Assembly (NCBI RefSeq): GCF_039652615.1
Contig: NZ_JBDJAC010000004.1
Coordinates: 124,001-188,000, forward strand
Reading direction: 5' to 3'
Length of the DNA stretch: 64,000 nt
From: Fulvimarina sp039652615
GTDB lineage: Bacteria; Pseudomonadota; Alphaproteobacteria; Rhizobiales; Rhizobiaceae
Part shown: piece after piece, positions 42,888 to 50,882 of the stretch
Layout: every line of letters begins with the position of its first letter
Position numbering within the stretch: the stretch's first letter is position 1
Notes under the pieces: generated by a model
Database searches by the model: none
What the model was told of the DNA's origin: nothing
Seen by the model: the letters and a program-made list of their open reading frames with translations, nothing else
Made by a program: the position numbers and the translations under genes

Positions 42888-43790
42888 ATGAGCGTAGCGG
42901 ACAAAGACGGGTCCCTGAAAACCAGAGCCTTCAAGGGGATCACCCCCATCATCTGTTCGCTTTATGCCCTGATGCTGGCCGGCTGCGCCAGCGCGCTGAA
43001 CGCGGTGACGAGCGGCGCTGGGTACAGTGTCGTCGAGAATGTGCGCTACATGTCGGGCGCGCGGGGCACCCTCGATCTCTACGTTCCGGAGAGCGCCGGC
43101 CCGAACGCGCCCGTGGTCGTCTTCGTTCATGGCGGAAGCTGGGATACGGGCTCGAAAGACATCTATCTCTTCGTCGGACAGTCGCTGGCGAGCGAGGGGA
43201 TCATCGTCGCGGTGCCGAATTACAGGCTTTACCCCGAGGTCCAATTTCCCGGCTTCGTCGATGACGCGGCCAAGGCCACCGTTTCGGTCGGTCAGTGGGC
43301 GAAGCGCGGCGAAAACGGCATCCCGGCTGGAAACCACCCGCTTTTCCTGATGGGCCATTCGGCCGGGGCCGAGATCGCCGGTCTGCTCGCGACAGACGGG
43401 CGCTATCTCGCCCGCCAAGGCAGCTCCATCAATGGGCTCGCCGGGTTCATCGGCCTGTCCGGCCCATACGACTTCCTGCCGCTGACCGACGAGCGCTATA
43501 TGCGCATCTTTCCCGAAGCGACGCGGCAGGCGAGCCAGCCGGTGAATTTCGTGAACGGCGACGAGCCGCCGATGCTGCTGATCCATGGCGCGGCAGATAC
43601 CGTGGTCGATCCGAAGAACACCCGGTCGCTGGCGGCCAAGACGCGGTCGACCGGTGTCGCGGTCTCCGACCGGATCGTGCCCGGCGTCGACCATACCGGC
43701 ACGATCAAGGCCTTTGCGACGGCCCTCAAGCTGGGCGATCGGTCGATCCGCTCCGAGGTGATCCAATTCGTCAAGCAAAGATCCCGATGA
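42888..43790 (+). CDS. Alpha/beta-hydrolase, lipoprotein esterase (BD-FAE/lipase-like)
   Basis: A 300-residue alpha/beta-hydrolase. After an N-terminal basic stretch and a hydrophobic helix comes LMLAGC, a good lipobox, so the mature protein probably starts at a lipidated Cys about residue 29. The oxyanion motif HGGSWDTGSKD and the nucleophile motif GHSAGAE (Ser in GxSxG) are present, then Asp in HGAADTVVDP and a His near VDHTG complete the triad. It resembles the kynurenine formamidase/arylesterase type. The next gene starts inside its stop (ATGA), so the two form an operon. Confidence 0.9.
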   Translation: MSVADKDGSLKTRAFKGITPIICSLYALMLAGCASALNAVTSGAGYSVVENVRYMSGARGTLDLYVPESAGPNAPVVVFVHGGSWDTGSKDIYLFVGQSLASEGIIVAVPNYRLYPEVQFPGFVDDAAKATVSVGQWAKRGENGIPAGNHPLFLMGHSAGAEIAGLLATDGRYLARQGSSINGLAGFIGLSGPYDFLPLTDERYMRIFPEATRQASQPVNFVNGDEPPMLLIHGAADTVVDPKNTRSLAAKTRSTGVAVSDRIVPGVDHTGTIKAFATALKLGDRSIRSEVIQFVKQRSR

Positions 43791-44500
43791 CCGACGTGTC
43801 GATCAAGACCGCGGCCGATCTTTCCACCTACTCGCCGCCTGATTTTCCGCCTGCCGAGACGCTTGTCGGCCGAACCGTGCGCCTTGAGCCGATCAACGAC
43901 GACAGGCGGTTTGGAGAACTCTGGGACGCCTATTCAGCCGATGAAGCCGGCGCCTTGTGGCGATGGCTGCCGAGCGGGCCGTTTGAGACGGAAGCGGACT
44001 ATCGGGACTACGCGTCGACGACCTATTTCAAGGATGGGCACCGCTTCTATGCGTTCGTGCCCGAAGAAACCGGCCGCGCGGCCGGCGCCTGCGCCCTGTT
44101 TCGCGCCGATCTGCCGAACGGCGTGATCGAGATCGGGCATGTCTGTCTGGCGCCTTCCATGCAGCGGACGATCGCCGCGACAGAGGGCTTCTTCCTGTTG
44201 GCAAGGCTCGTGCTCGGCACGCTCGGCTATCGCCGGTACGAATGGAAGTGCAACGACAACAACGGGCCGTCGAAGCGGGCCGCCGAGCGTCTCGGGTTCA
44301 GTTACGAGGGCCTGTTTCGTCAGCACCAGATCGTCAAGGGCGAGAACCGGGATACGGCCTGGTATTCCATGCTCGACCGGGAATGGCCGGCGCTGGAGCC
44401 GGCCTATGAGCGCTGGCTCGATGCTGCGAACTTCAACGCGGACGCCAAGCAGTTGACGCCTCTCGGCGTGTTGACCGCCGAGGCGCTCGGCAAGGCTTGA
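43787..44500 (+). CDS. GNAT family N-acetyltransferase
   Basis: A 237-residue cytoplasmic acetyltransferase of the GNAT superfamily, RimJ/RimL-like. It begins with LVGRTVRLEPINDDRR, the usual first beta strand. A long insertion, the central strand EIGHVCLAPSMQRT and the acetyl-CoA region NNGPSKRAAERLGF follow. The target could be a protein N terminus or a small molecule. ATG 43787 overlaps the esterase stop by four bases, so both are cotranscribed and translationally coupled. No link between the two activities can be read from the sequence. Confidence 0.9.
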   Translation: MTDVSIKTAADLSTYSPPDFPPAETLVGRTVRLEPINDDRRFGELWDAYSADEAGALWRWLPSGPFETEADYRDYASTTYFKDGHRFYAFVPEETGRAAGACALFRADLPNGVIEIGHVCLAPSMQRTIAATEGFFLLARLVLGTLGYRRYEWKCNDNNGPSKRAAERLGFSYEGLFRQHQIVKGENRDTAWYSMLDREWPALEPAYERWLDAANFNADAKQLTPLGVLTAEALGKA

Positions 44501-44576
44501 ACGGTGTCCGGTCCCCGGCGCACCATTTAAGGATTTGATCGGTGATGGAGCGGCTCGTTCGCCTGGACGGCTCTTG

Positions 44577-45026
44577 TCAGCCGTTGGCCGAGACGATCGT
44601 GACCAGGGCTTCCGACGGGTAGATGCTCTCGTAGAGAACGCCATCGCCCGGCATGAAACGAAGCACGGGCTGTTCCCGGTCATCGGCCATTTCAAGCGTG
44701 CCGTCGGCCATCTTGCGCCATTTGGCGACCCGGCCGATCGCCGGCGAGCTCTGGCAATCGGGGCCGATGGGAGCAGCCTTGAACTCTTCGGAAAGGCCGT
44801 CCGGATTGACGATCCGGCAGCTTGCGCCGCTTCTGAGATCGATCATCCGCATGCCGGAGGCGGGCTGTTGAACGCTCGGTACCGGCACGCTCGAGGTCGT
44901 GCGCGGATCGATGAGGGTTGCGCCGGCCCGGGTCGTTTCGGCCGGAAGCGGCGCGCCCTGAAGATTGGCGACGAGAACGACGGCGGCAATACCTGCACCG
45001 GCAGCGGTCGCGACGAAGTTCATCAT
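44577..45026 (-). CDS. Secreted protein with AprI/Inh-like domain
   Basis: A 149-residue protein with an N-terminal hydrophobic stretch (about 3-22) that acts as signal peptide or anchor. A short proline-rich linker follows, then a C-terminal domain of about 90 residues. The domain has the pattern of the AprI/Inh metalloprotease-inhibitor beta barrel: SGASCRI, CQSSPAIGRVAKWRKMADGTLEM, VLRF.PGDGVLYES, with two cysteines for a disulfide. In rhizobia such proteins are periplasmic or outer-membrane lipoprotein-like (Omp19 type). I am fairly but not fully sure of the family. Convergent with the acetyltransferase; divergent from pckA. Confidence 0.65.
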   Translation of the reverse strand: MMNFVATAAGAGIAAVVLVANLQGAPLPAETTRAGATLIDPRTTSSVPVPSVQQPASGMRMIDLRSGASCRIVNPDGLSEEFKAAPIGPDCQSSPAIGRVAKWRKMADGTLEMADDREQPVLRFMPGDGVLYESIYPSEALVTIVSANG

Positions 45027-45482
45027 ATTGGCCTCTCAAAATACGCTGTACCTGTTTGAGCGCCATTATCGACCTGCAATCCTTAAGCGAAGGTTGAGAC
45101 AGGGAATACTTTGTTAGGAATGTTCGGTGCCGGGGCGTAATCCTGCCGGCGACGGCCCTCGTCAAAGGGCTGGCAAAGGCAGATTTGCCGGGGCAAAATA
45201 TCTCACTTTAGTGGATTATTCTGCCGCTCGCCTCATGCGCGGGGCGCAAGCTGTGCAAAAGCGCAGTCCCTAAATTTCTATTCTTTATTTTTGAAACGAT
45301 TTAATTTGGCCTCTAACCGTTTGAATTGCTCGGGGTGCAAATAAAATCGATTGAAGATCTGGTTTTTCTTCGCGTTTCTCCGTAATACTGTTGTCACAAT
45401 CGATCCCCTGCGCTAGCCTTTTGCTCGAGAGGCGGCTCGTTTTCAAACGAGCCGTATGCGTTTTACGAGCGGGATGGACGTC
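45027..45482. other. Intergenic and leader region upstream of pckA
   Basis: About 455 bases, clearly AT-richer than the surroundings. A weak promoter-like pair TTGTCA...CTAGCC is seen at about 45391-45418 on the plus strand. A perfect 10-base inverted repeat at 45433-45454 lies just before the pckA start. No gene is visible. Confidence 0.45.
45433..45454. promoter_or_regulatory. Palindrome upstream of pckA (possible operator or leader hairpin)
   Basis: CGGCTCGTTT (45433-45442) and AAACGAGCCG (45445-45454) form a perfect dyad with a 2-base spacer. It stands 28 bases before the likely pckA start. In rhizobia pckA is controlled by the LacI-type regulator PckR. Whether this dyad is its site is unknown; a leader RNA hairpin is an alternative. 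Confidence 0.55.
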
Positions 45483-47093
45483 ATGAACGAGATCGGGATA
45501 CGGAATGCCGACGCGGGGATTGAGACGACGGGGCTTTCGAACCTCAAGTCGATCCGCTGGAACTTGTCAGAGGCCGAGCTGGTCGAAATCGCCGTTCGCC
45601 GCGGCGAGGGCCAGCTGACAGCGCACGGCGCGCTGAACGTGACGACCGGCAAGCACACCGGCCGCTCCGCCAAGGACAAGTTCGTCGTCCGCGACGAGGC
45701 AACCGAGAACGTTGTCTGGTGGGACAACAACAAGCCCATGTCCCCCGAAGCGTTTGGCCGGCTCCATGACGACTTCAAGTCCCATTCGGAAGGCAAGGAT
45801 CTCTTCGTTCAGGACCTAATCGGCGGCGCCGATCCTGCGAACGCCATCAAGGTTCGTGTCGTCACCGAATTTGCCTGGCATGCCCTGTTCATCCGCAATC
45901 TCCTGATCCGTCCGAGTGCGGAAGAGCTGAAAAGCTTCGTGCCGGAGATGACGATCATCGATCTGCCGTCCTTCACGGCTGACCCCGAGCGTCACGAATG
46001 CCGGACCGAGACGGTCATCGGCTGCGATCTGGAAAACCTCACGGTCCTCATCGGCGGCACCTCCTATGGCGGCGAGATGAAGAAGAGCGTCTTCACCGCG
46101 CTCAACTATCGCCTGCCGAAGACCGGCGTGATGCCGATGCATTGCTCCGCCAATGTCGCAGACGACGGCTCGTCCGCGGTCTTCTTCGGCCTGTCGGGCA
46201 CCGGCAAGACCACGCTTTCGGCCGATCCCGAGCGCACGCTGATCGGCGATGACGAGCACGGCTGGGGCGAAGACGGCATCTTCAACTTCGAAGGTGGCTG
46301 CTACGCGAAGACGATCCGTTTGTCCGAAGAGAGCGAGCCGGAAATCTTCAGCACGACGCGCCGTTTTGCGACCGTTCTCGAAAACGTCGTCCTCGATGAA
46401 ACCCGCGTGCCGGACTTCAACGACGGGTCCCTCACCGAAAACACCCGCGCGGCCTACCCGCTGCATTACATTCCGAACGCTTCGAAGACCGGCCGAGACG
46501 GCCATCCGTCCTCGATCGTGATGCTGACGGCGGATGCCTTCGGCGTTCTGCCGCCGATCGCCCGTTTGACGCCTTCGGAAGCGATGTACCACTTCCTCTC
46601 CGGCTACACGGCGAAGGTCGCGGGCACGGAAAAGGGCGTGACGGAGCCTGAGGCGACGTTTTCGACCTGCTTCGGTGCACCGTTCATGCCGCGCCATCCA
46701 TCGGAATACGGCAATCTCCTGCGCGATCTCATCGCCAGACATGATGTGGACTGCTGGCTCGTCAATACGGGCTGGACGGGCGGCGCCTACGGAACCGGCA
46801 ATCGCATGCCTATCAAGGCAACCCGCCGGCTTCTCGCCGCCGCGCTCGACGGCTCCCTCAAAGGCGCACAGTTCCGCACGGACCCCTATTTCGGCTTTGC
46901 CGTGCCGGTCTCGGTCGATGGTGTCGAGGATCGCATCCTCGATCCACGTGCGACCTGGAGCGATCCGGCAGCCTATGATGCCCAGGCAAAGCGCCTCGTC
47001 GAGATGTTCCAAGAGAACTTCCACCGGTTCGAGGACTCGGTCGACGGTTCGGTTCTCGAAGCCTCGCCAAATTTTAAGATGGCGGCTGAGTAA
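45483..47093 (+). CDS. pckA: Phosphoenolpyruvate carboxykinase (ATP)
   Basis: A 536-residue cytoplasmic enzyme of gluconeogenesis: oxaloacetate plus ATP gives phosphoenolpyruvate, CO2 and ADP. The kinase P-loop GLSGTGKTTLS, the metal motif LIGDDEHGW, and the PCK motif IGGTSYGGEMKKSVF are all present. Length is normal. ATG 45483 gives the family-like N terminus MNEIGIRNADAG; ATG 45474 and 45456 are in frame alternatives. It has its own terminator and an upstream palindrome, so it is an autonomous regulated unit. With gap, pgk and tkt in the window it covers growth on organic acids. Confidence 0.96.
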   Translation: MNEIGIRNADAGIETTGLSNLKSIRWNLSEAELVEIAVRRGEGQLTAHGALNVTTGKHTGRSAKDKFVVRDEATENVVWWDNNKPMSPEAFGRLHDDFKSHSEGKDLFVQDLIGGADPANAIKVRVVTEFAWHALFIRNLLIRPSAEELKSFVPEMTIIDLPSFTADPERHECRTETVIGCDLENLTVLIGGTSYGGEMKKSVFTALNYRLPKTGVMPMHCSANVADDGSSAVFFGLSGTGKTTLSADPERTLIGDDEHGWGEDGIFNFEGGCYAKTIRLSEESEPEIFSTTRRFATVLENVVLDETRVPDFNDGSLTENTRAAYPLHYIPNASKTGRDGHPSSIVMLTADAFGVLPPIARLTPSEAMYHFLSGYTAKVAGTEKGVTEPEATFSTCFGAPFMPRHPSEYGNLLRDLIARHDVDCWLVNTGWTGGAYGTGNRMPIKATRRLLAAALDGSLKGAQFRTDPYFGFAVPVSVDGVEDRILDPRATWSDPAAYDAQAKRLVEMFQENFHRFEDSVDGSVLEASPNFKMAAE

Positions 47094-47127
47094 GGTCGCC
47101 TCCTTAAATTCCACCTCCCTTCCGAAG

Positions 47128-47156
47128 CGGCCCGCGCGTGATGCGCGGGCCGTTTT
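47128..47156 (+). terminator. Rho-independent terminator of pckA
   Basis: A perfect 10-base stem CGGCCCGCGC / GCGCGGGCCG (47128-47137, 47143-47152) with a 5-base loop and a following TTTT. It lies 35 bases after the pckA stop. Confidence 0.85.
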
Positions 47157-47259
47157 CGTTCGTGCTTCTTGAAAGCTGCGATGAAGCGCGGACTCCACGC
47201 GCCGGCCGCGCGGCCTATAACCTGAAGGGCGCTCCCGATCACCGCCCGGATACCCATGA

Positions 47260-47691
47260 ATGCCCGATCCCCTCGAAATCACGCGTCGGATCACGATTCC
47301 CGATTATGAGCTTTCAGAGCAGTTCCTGACCGCCGGCGGGCCGGGTGGCCAGAACGTCAACAAGGTGGCGAGCGCGGTGCAGCTGCGGTTCTATGCGGCC
47401 CGGTCCGGCGCGATCAGTGCGGATGCCAAGCAACGACTGATGCGGATCGCCGGGCGGCGGGCGACCAAGGATGGCGAAGTGCTGATCGAGGCTTCGCGCC
47501 ACCGCACCCAGGAGCGAAATCGCGAGGATGCGCGCGATCGATTGCGCGACCTGATCCTCGAAGCGCTGAAACCACCCCCGCCACCGCGCAAGAAGACGCG
47601 TCCCTCGCGCGGCGCGATGGAGCGACGGCTGAAGGCGAAGAAGGGGCGAGGGCAGATCAAGGCCATGCGGGGCCGGGTCGACGACGGCTGA
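47260..47691 (+). CDS. arfB: Alternative ribosome-rescue factor ArfB (YaeJ/ICT1-type peptidyl-tRNA hydrolase)
   Basis: A 143-residue protein that rescues ribosomes stalled on broken mRNA by hydrolysing peptidyl-tRNA. The catalytic GGQ loop is in AGGPGGQNVNK, with GGQ at 29-31. A helical linker is followed by a basic C-terminal tail (RKKTRPSRGAMERRLKAKKGRG) that enters the empty mRNA channel. Length fits the family. The gene stands alone, about 100 bases after the pckA terminator. No tmRNA gene was seen in the window, which does not bear on its presence elsewhere. Confidence 0.95.
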   Translation: MPDPLEITRRITIPDYELSEQFLTAGGPGGQNVNKVASAVQLRFYAARSGAISADAKQRLMRIAGRRATKDGEVLIEASRHRTQERNREDARDRLRDLILEALKPPPPPRKKTRPSRGAMERRLKAKKGRGQIKAMRGRVDDG

Positions 47692-48069
47692 GCGGAGCGC
47701 GCTGATGGAGATGGCGTACACCGTTCCCTGCGCACGGCGTTGAGCCAATAGCTCGGTCTGCACGCGAACCGTTGCATGGGACTGGAGAAGCCGTTCGCTC
47801 GAGCGAGCGACAGTCGAGCGGCTGCACCAATCCGCCGCGACCTCTCAAAAATACGCGATTTGCGCTGGCCCGTTTTTGTTACGGAGTAGAGTTACGAAGC
47901 CGATTACGACAGTCGTATGTCGAGTTTGAACGTTTTCGTGAAGAAATATTCTGAAACCATTACTCTCGGTTTCGCGTATCTTCCATAATCCTTCAACGCG
48001 AAGGGTGCCTGACATCTTCGCGACCCGAAGAGCAGGAAACAAGAATTCAGGCCGAGGAGGTCAATTATT
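47692..48069. other. Intergenic region before the fasciclin gene
   Basis: About 380 bases. It contains a small dyad GAAACC...GGTTTC near 47955-47975 and a TCGCTCGAGCGAG palindrome near 47798, but no gene or RNA that I recognise. GAGGAGG shortly before 48070 is the ribosome-binding site of the next gene. Confidence 0.4.
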
Positions 48070-48687
48070 ATGTTGAAGACCCTGATCCGCACCACCGCAA
48101 TCGCATCGCTCGTCATTGGCGGAGCCGCATTCGCGCAGGACGCCAATTCCGGTTCTTCGTCGAGCGGGTCCAGCTCGATGTCCAGTGACACCGGTTCGAA
48201 TGACATGCCGATGGTCGGCGGCGCTCCGATGGATCCGCAGAAGACCATCGTGGAGAACGCGTCTGAGGCATCGAATCTGACGACGCTCGTCGCAGCGGTC
48301 AAAGAGGCCGGCCTTGTAGACGCGCTGTCCGGCGAAGGCCCGCTTACGGTGTTCGCGCCGACGAACGAAGCCTTTGAGAAGCTTCCGGAGGGCACCGTCG
48401 AGGAACTCCTGAAGCCGGAGAACAAGCAGCGCCTCACGAAGATCCTCACCTATCACGTGGTGCCGGCCGAAGCGACGTCCGAGGCCGCAATGCAGATGAT
48501 CCAGGACGATGGCGGAGAGCATCCGGCCAAGACCCTCGAAGGCACCGACATCACGCTTTCGATGGACGGTGATACGATCGTTGTGACCGACGCCGAGGGC
48601 AACAAGGCCAACGTCGTTCAGGCCGATGTCATGCAGTCGAATGGCGTCGTACACGTCATCGACACGGTTCTGATGCCGAGCGAATAA
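48070..48687 (+). CDS. Secreted fasciclin-domain protein
   Basis: A 205-residue secreted protein with one FAS1 domain. A Sec signal peptide (hydrophobic to about residue 20, cleavage near AFAQ) is followed by a Ser/Gly-rich linker of about 30 residues and the FAS1 domain from about 58. The domain contains the conserved boxes LTVFAPTNEAFEKLP and ILTYHVVP, the H-box YHVVP being diagnostic, and ends NGVVHVIDTVLMP. FAS1 proteins act in adhesion to surfaces or host matrix in rhizobia and in many bacteria have no assigned role. GC-rich dyad downstream at 48723-48749 without a T run may end the transcript. Confidence 0.9.
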   Translation: MLKTLIRTTAIASLVIGGAAFAQDANSGSSSSGSSSMSSDTGSNDMPMVGGAPMDPQKTIVENASEASNLTTLVAAVKEAGLVDALSGEGPLTVFAPTNEAFEKLPEGTVEELLKPENKQRLTKILTYHVVPAEATSEAAMQMIQDDGGEHPAKTLEGTDITLSMDGDTIVVTDAEGNKANVVQADVMQSNGVVHVIDTVLMPSE

Positions 48688-48952
48688 CTCTCTTAAGGAA
48701 CCGTTATTATTCGGTTCTCTGTCGCCCGCGCGGGTCAACCGCGCGGGCGAATCTGTGTCCGTGCAGGGATTTGGTGTCGACGCCGCGTCTCAGCGGCTTT
48801 CCTCGGAGCGTCGCTGCTGTCGCCTTTCGAAAAGGGCGGCGGGTGCGACTGCGTGAAACTTTTCGCTCGCTCCGCGCGAACCTATCTTAGACGCAACAAG
48901 GATTTTCGTCGCCGCCGGACCACCGCGGTGGCAACCTTTCAGGAGACGAACG

Positions 48953-49462
48953 ATGCCCATGCCACGACGCAGCTTTCTTGCCTCTGCCACAGCCCTTGCC
49001 GGGGCGGCCGCAGTCGGCCTCTTCACGCGAAACGGGGCGAATGCCGCCGAGGAGACATTCCCCGTCCAGATGTCGGAGAAGCAATGGCGTGAACGCCTGA
49101 CGCCCGGCCAGTTCGCTGTCTTGCGCGAAGAGGCGACCGAACCGCCGTTCTCCAGCCCTCTCAACGACAACAAGAAGCAGGGTATCTATGCCTGCGCGGG
49201 ATGCGACAACCCGATCTATTCTTCCGAGACGAAGTTCGATTCGGGCACGGGCTGGCCGAGCTTCTGGGCACCGCTGAGCGAACAGGCCGTTGGTACGCAG
49301 ACCGACTACAAGCTGATCTATCCGCGCACCGAGGTTCATTGCGCCCGCTGCGGCGGTCATCTGGGCCACATCTTCAACGATGGTCCCAAGCCGACCGGCA
49401 AGCGTCACTGCCTCAACGGCGTCGCGCTGAATTTCAAGCCGGGACCGACCAGCGTCGGCTGA
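48953..49462 (+). CDS. msrB: Peptide-methionine (R)-S-oxide reductase MsrB, Tat-exported
   Basis: A 169-residue enzyme reducing methionine-R-sulfoxide in proteins. It has a twin-arginine signal (PRRSFLAS, then a hydrophobic stretch to about residue 31), so it is probably exported folded to the periplasm. Zinc cysteines are CAGC (81, 84) and CARC (130, 133). The catalytic Cys 153 lies in RHCLN, where the family commonly has RYCxN. Core motifs are TGWPSFW and HLGHIFNDGP. A terminator follows. Confidence 0.93.
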   Translation: MPMPRRSFLASATALAGAAAVGLFTRNGANAAEETFPVQMSEKQWRERLTPGQFAVLREEATEPPFSSPLNDNKKQGIYACAGCDNPIYSSETKFDSGTGWPSFWAPLSEQAVGTQTDYKLIYPRTEVHCARCGGHLGHIFNDGPKPTGKRHCLNGVALNFKPGPTSVG

Positions 49463-49494
49463 TGGGCCGAGAGGCCCGATAGAGCGAGACGTTT

Positions 49495-49525
49495 CGCCGC
49501 GTTCTTCTATGAACGCGGCGTTTTT
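49495..49525 (+). terminator. Rho-independent terminator of msrB
   Basis: A perfect 10-base stem CGCCGCGTTC / GAACGCGGCG with a 6-base loop is followed by TTTTT. It separates msrB from the heat-shock gene. Confidence 0.88.
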
Positions 49526-49655
49526 GTTGGAAATCGCGACAGACGTGCCGATTGAAGGTGCGATGGAAGAACCCCATATTCGTGAAGACGGCGGCGGTGC
49601 CTCAATGGGCCGAAGCCATCAAGGTCGCTTCACGAAGGATCTGAACTCGAACATC

Positions 49656-50087
49656 ATGAGCCGAACCACCCTATTTTCCAGCCCGTTGCTTCTCGGATTC
49701 GACGGCATCGAGCGGACCCTGGAGCGGTTCGCGAAAGGCGGCGACGGTTATCCGCCCTATAATATCGAACGTATCCAGTCCGAAGTGGCTTCAGGATATG
49801 TTCAGATGATCCGGATTACACTCGCGGTCGCCGGGTTCCGGCCCGAAGATCTCGAAGTGCTGACGGAGGAAAACCAGCTGATCATTCGCGGCCGTCAGGC
49901 CGAGGAAGGCGAGCGGGTCTACCTTCATCGAGGGATCGCCGCGCGACAGTTTCAGAAAGGCTTCTTGCTTGCCGATGGCATGGAAATCATCGGCGCCCAG
50001 TTGAAGAACGGCCTCTTGTCCATCGATCTGGCGAAGCCTGAACCGGAACGGATCGTCAGACGAATTGAAATCGCGGTCGAGGAATGA
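49656..50087 (+). CDS. Small heat-shock protein, Hsp20 family
   Basis: A 143-residue ATP-independent chaperone that holds unfolding proteins. The N-terminal MSRTTLFSSPLLLGFDGIERTLE is the class A IbpA-like form typical of alphaproteobacteria. The alpha-crystallin domain runs from about 36 to 130, with YPPYNIER and FRPEDLEVLTEENQLIIRG. The end lacks an obvious C-terminal I-x-I motif (RIEIAVEE is close). The frame is open from 49509, but ATG 49656 begins the family sequence. The next gene overlaps the stop and is its usual partner. A leader thermometer (ROSE) motif was not found. Confidence 0.92.
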   Translation: MSRTTLFSSPLLLGFDGIERTLERFAKGGDGYPPYNIERIQSEVASGYVQMIRITLAVAGFRPEDLEVLTEENQLIIRGRQAEEGERVYLHRGIAARQFQKGFLLADGMEIIGAQLKNGLLSIDLAKPEPERIVRRIEIAVEE

Positions 50088-50125
50088 TTTTCGATTTCGC
50101 GCGTTTGCCTTCCGAGGAGACGAAC

Positions 50126-50380
50126 ATGACTGATATGAACATCAACGACGTTACAGAATACGATCTCGCTTCGATCGGTGAGGGCAACATCGCCTATATG
50201 CGGCGCATGTCTTCCGACGAGATGATCAAGCGCTTTCCGGTCGGCAACCAGATCGAGCCGGGCCTTGAACTCTGGGCGCTGTTTGGCGCCGACGGTACGC
50301 CGCTCGCCGTTTCGGACGATGCGGGATCGATCCTGCAGAGCGCGAGCCAGAACGAGCTTGAGACCGTCAGCATTCACTGA
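50126..50380 (+). CDS. DUF1150 family protein
   Basis: An 84-residue protein of the DUF1150 family, which in alphaproteobacteria regularly follows a small heat-shock protein gene. The family core NIAYMRRMSSDEMIKRFP and WALFGADGTPLAV is clear. Role unknown; it may help the chaperone or respond to heat. ATG 50126 has a perfect GAGGAG upstream. The longer frame from 50084 would start inside the Hsp20 stop. Same operon as hsp20, with a terminator just after it. Confidence 0.9.
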   Translation: MTDMNINDVTEYDLASIGEGNIAYMRRMSSDEMIKRFPVGNQIEPGLELWALFGADGTPLAVSDDAGSILQSASQNELETVSIH

Positions 50381-50424
50381 CGGTGCTGACGGCGGCATCC
50401 GTACCCGAACCAATGAAACAGAAC

Positions 50425-50458
50425 GAAGCGCTTCCGCCTAGCTGGGGGCGCTTTTTTC
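50425..50458 (+). terminator. Terminator after DUF1150
   Basis: AAGCGCTTCC / GGGGGCGCTT form an imperfect stem around GCCTAGCT, followed by a run of T (50453-50458). It lies between the convergent DUF1150 and yraN genes and probably ends the hsp20-DUF1150 operon. Confidence 0.75.
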
Positions 50459-50486
50459 TTGGGCGATCGAGCGGTGGAAGCATCGC

Positions 50487-50882
50487 TCAGCGCGCCGTCC
50501 AGGCATTCGGGATATGGACCGGCCATCGCCGCGGCACGACGGCGACGATATCGAAGCGCGAAGAAAGCCGTGCGTGGTCGGCCTGATGGCGAAGCCAGTG
50601 ATCGGCCGCGTTCTCGATGCGGCGCTGAGCATGCGGGCCGACCGCCTCCATCGCCGCCTGGACACTGCTTCGCGCCTTGACCTCGACGAATGCGACGAGA
50701 TCGCCCTTGCGAGCGATGAGATCGATTTCGCCGCCCTTGACCTTGTAGCGACGGGCGGAAATGCGAAAGCCCTTGAGCATGAGCGCGAGAGCGGCCCTGA
50801 ATTCCGCAATGTGACCGCGGCGAAACCGCGATCGGCGCTCGGCTTTGCCCGGTCGCTGGCCGCTCCGCCCCGGTCCGCTCAT
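50487..50882 (-). CDS. YraN family endonuclease-like protein (UPF0102)
   Basis: A 131-residue protein of the YraN/UPF0102 family, with the Holliday-junction-resolvase-like nuclease fold. The active-site pattern is visible: Glu in GHIAEFRAALALM, then VKGGEIDLIARKGDLVAFVEVKAR, with GEIDLI and VEVKAR forming the E-D-ExK signature. The N terminus is basic. Function in the cell is not settled. Its start overlaps the rsmI stop in an ATGA arrangement (50879-50882), so the two are translated as an operon, a conserved pairing in bacteria. Confidence 0.93.
   Translation of the reverse strand: MSGPGRSGQRPGKAERRSRFRRGHIAEFRAALALMLKGFRISARRYKVKGGEIDLIARKGDLVAFVEVKARSSVQAAMEAVGPHAQRRIENAADHWLRHQADHARLSSRFDIVAVVPRRWPVHIPNAWTAR

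Noticed and set aside
45816..47294. Long minus-strand frame opposite pckA
   Set aside because: Shadow of a fully recognised enzyme gene.
48723..48749. GC-rich dyad after the fasciclin gene as a terminator
   Set aside because: Stem is strong (CGCCCGCGCGG / CCGCGCGGGCG) but no T run follows, so it is mentioned in the gene entry only.
49526..49655. ROSE-type RNA thermometer in the hsp20 leader
   Set aside because: The characteristic UYGCU segment opposite the ribosome-binding site was not found.
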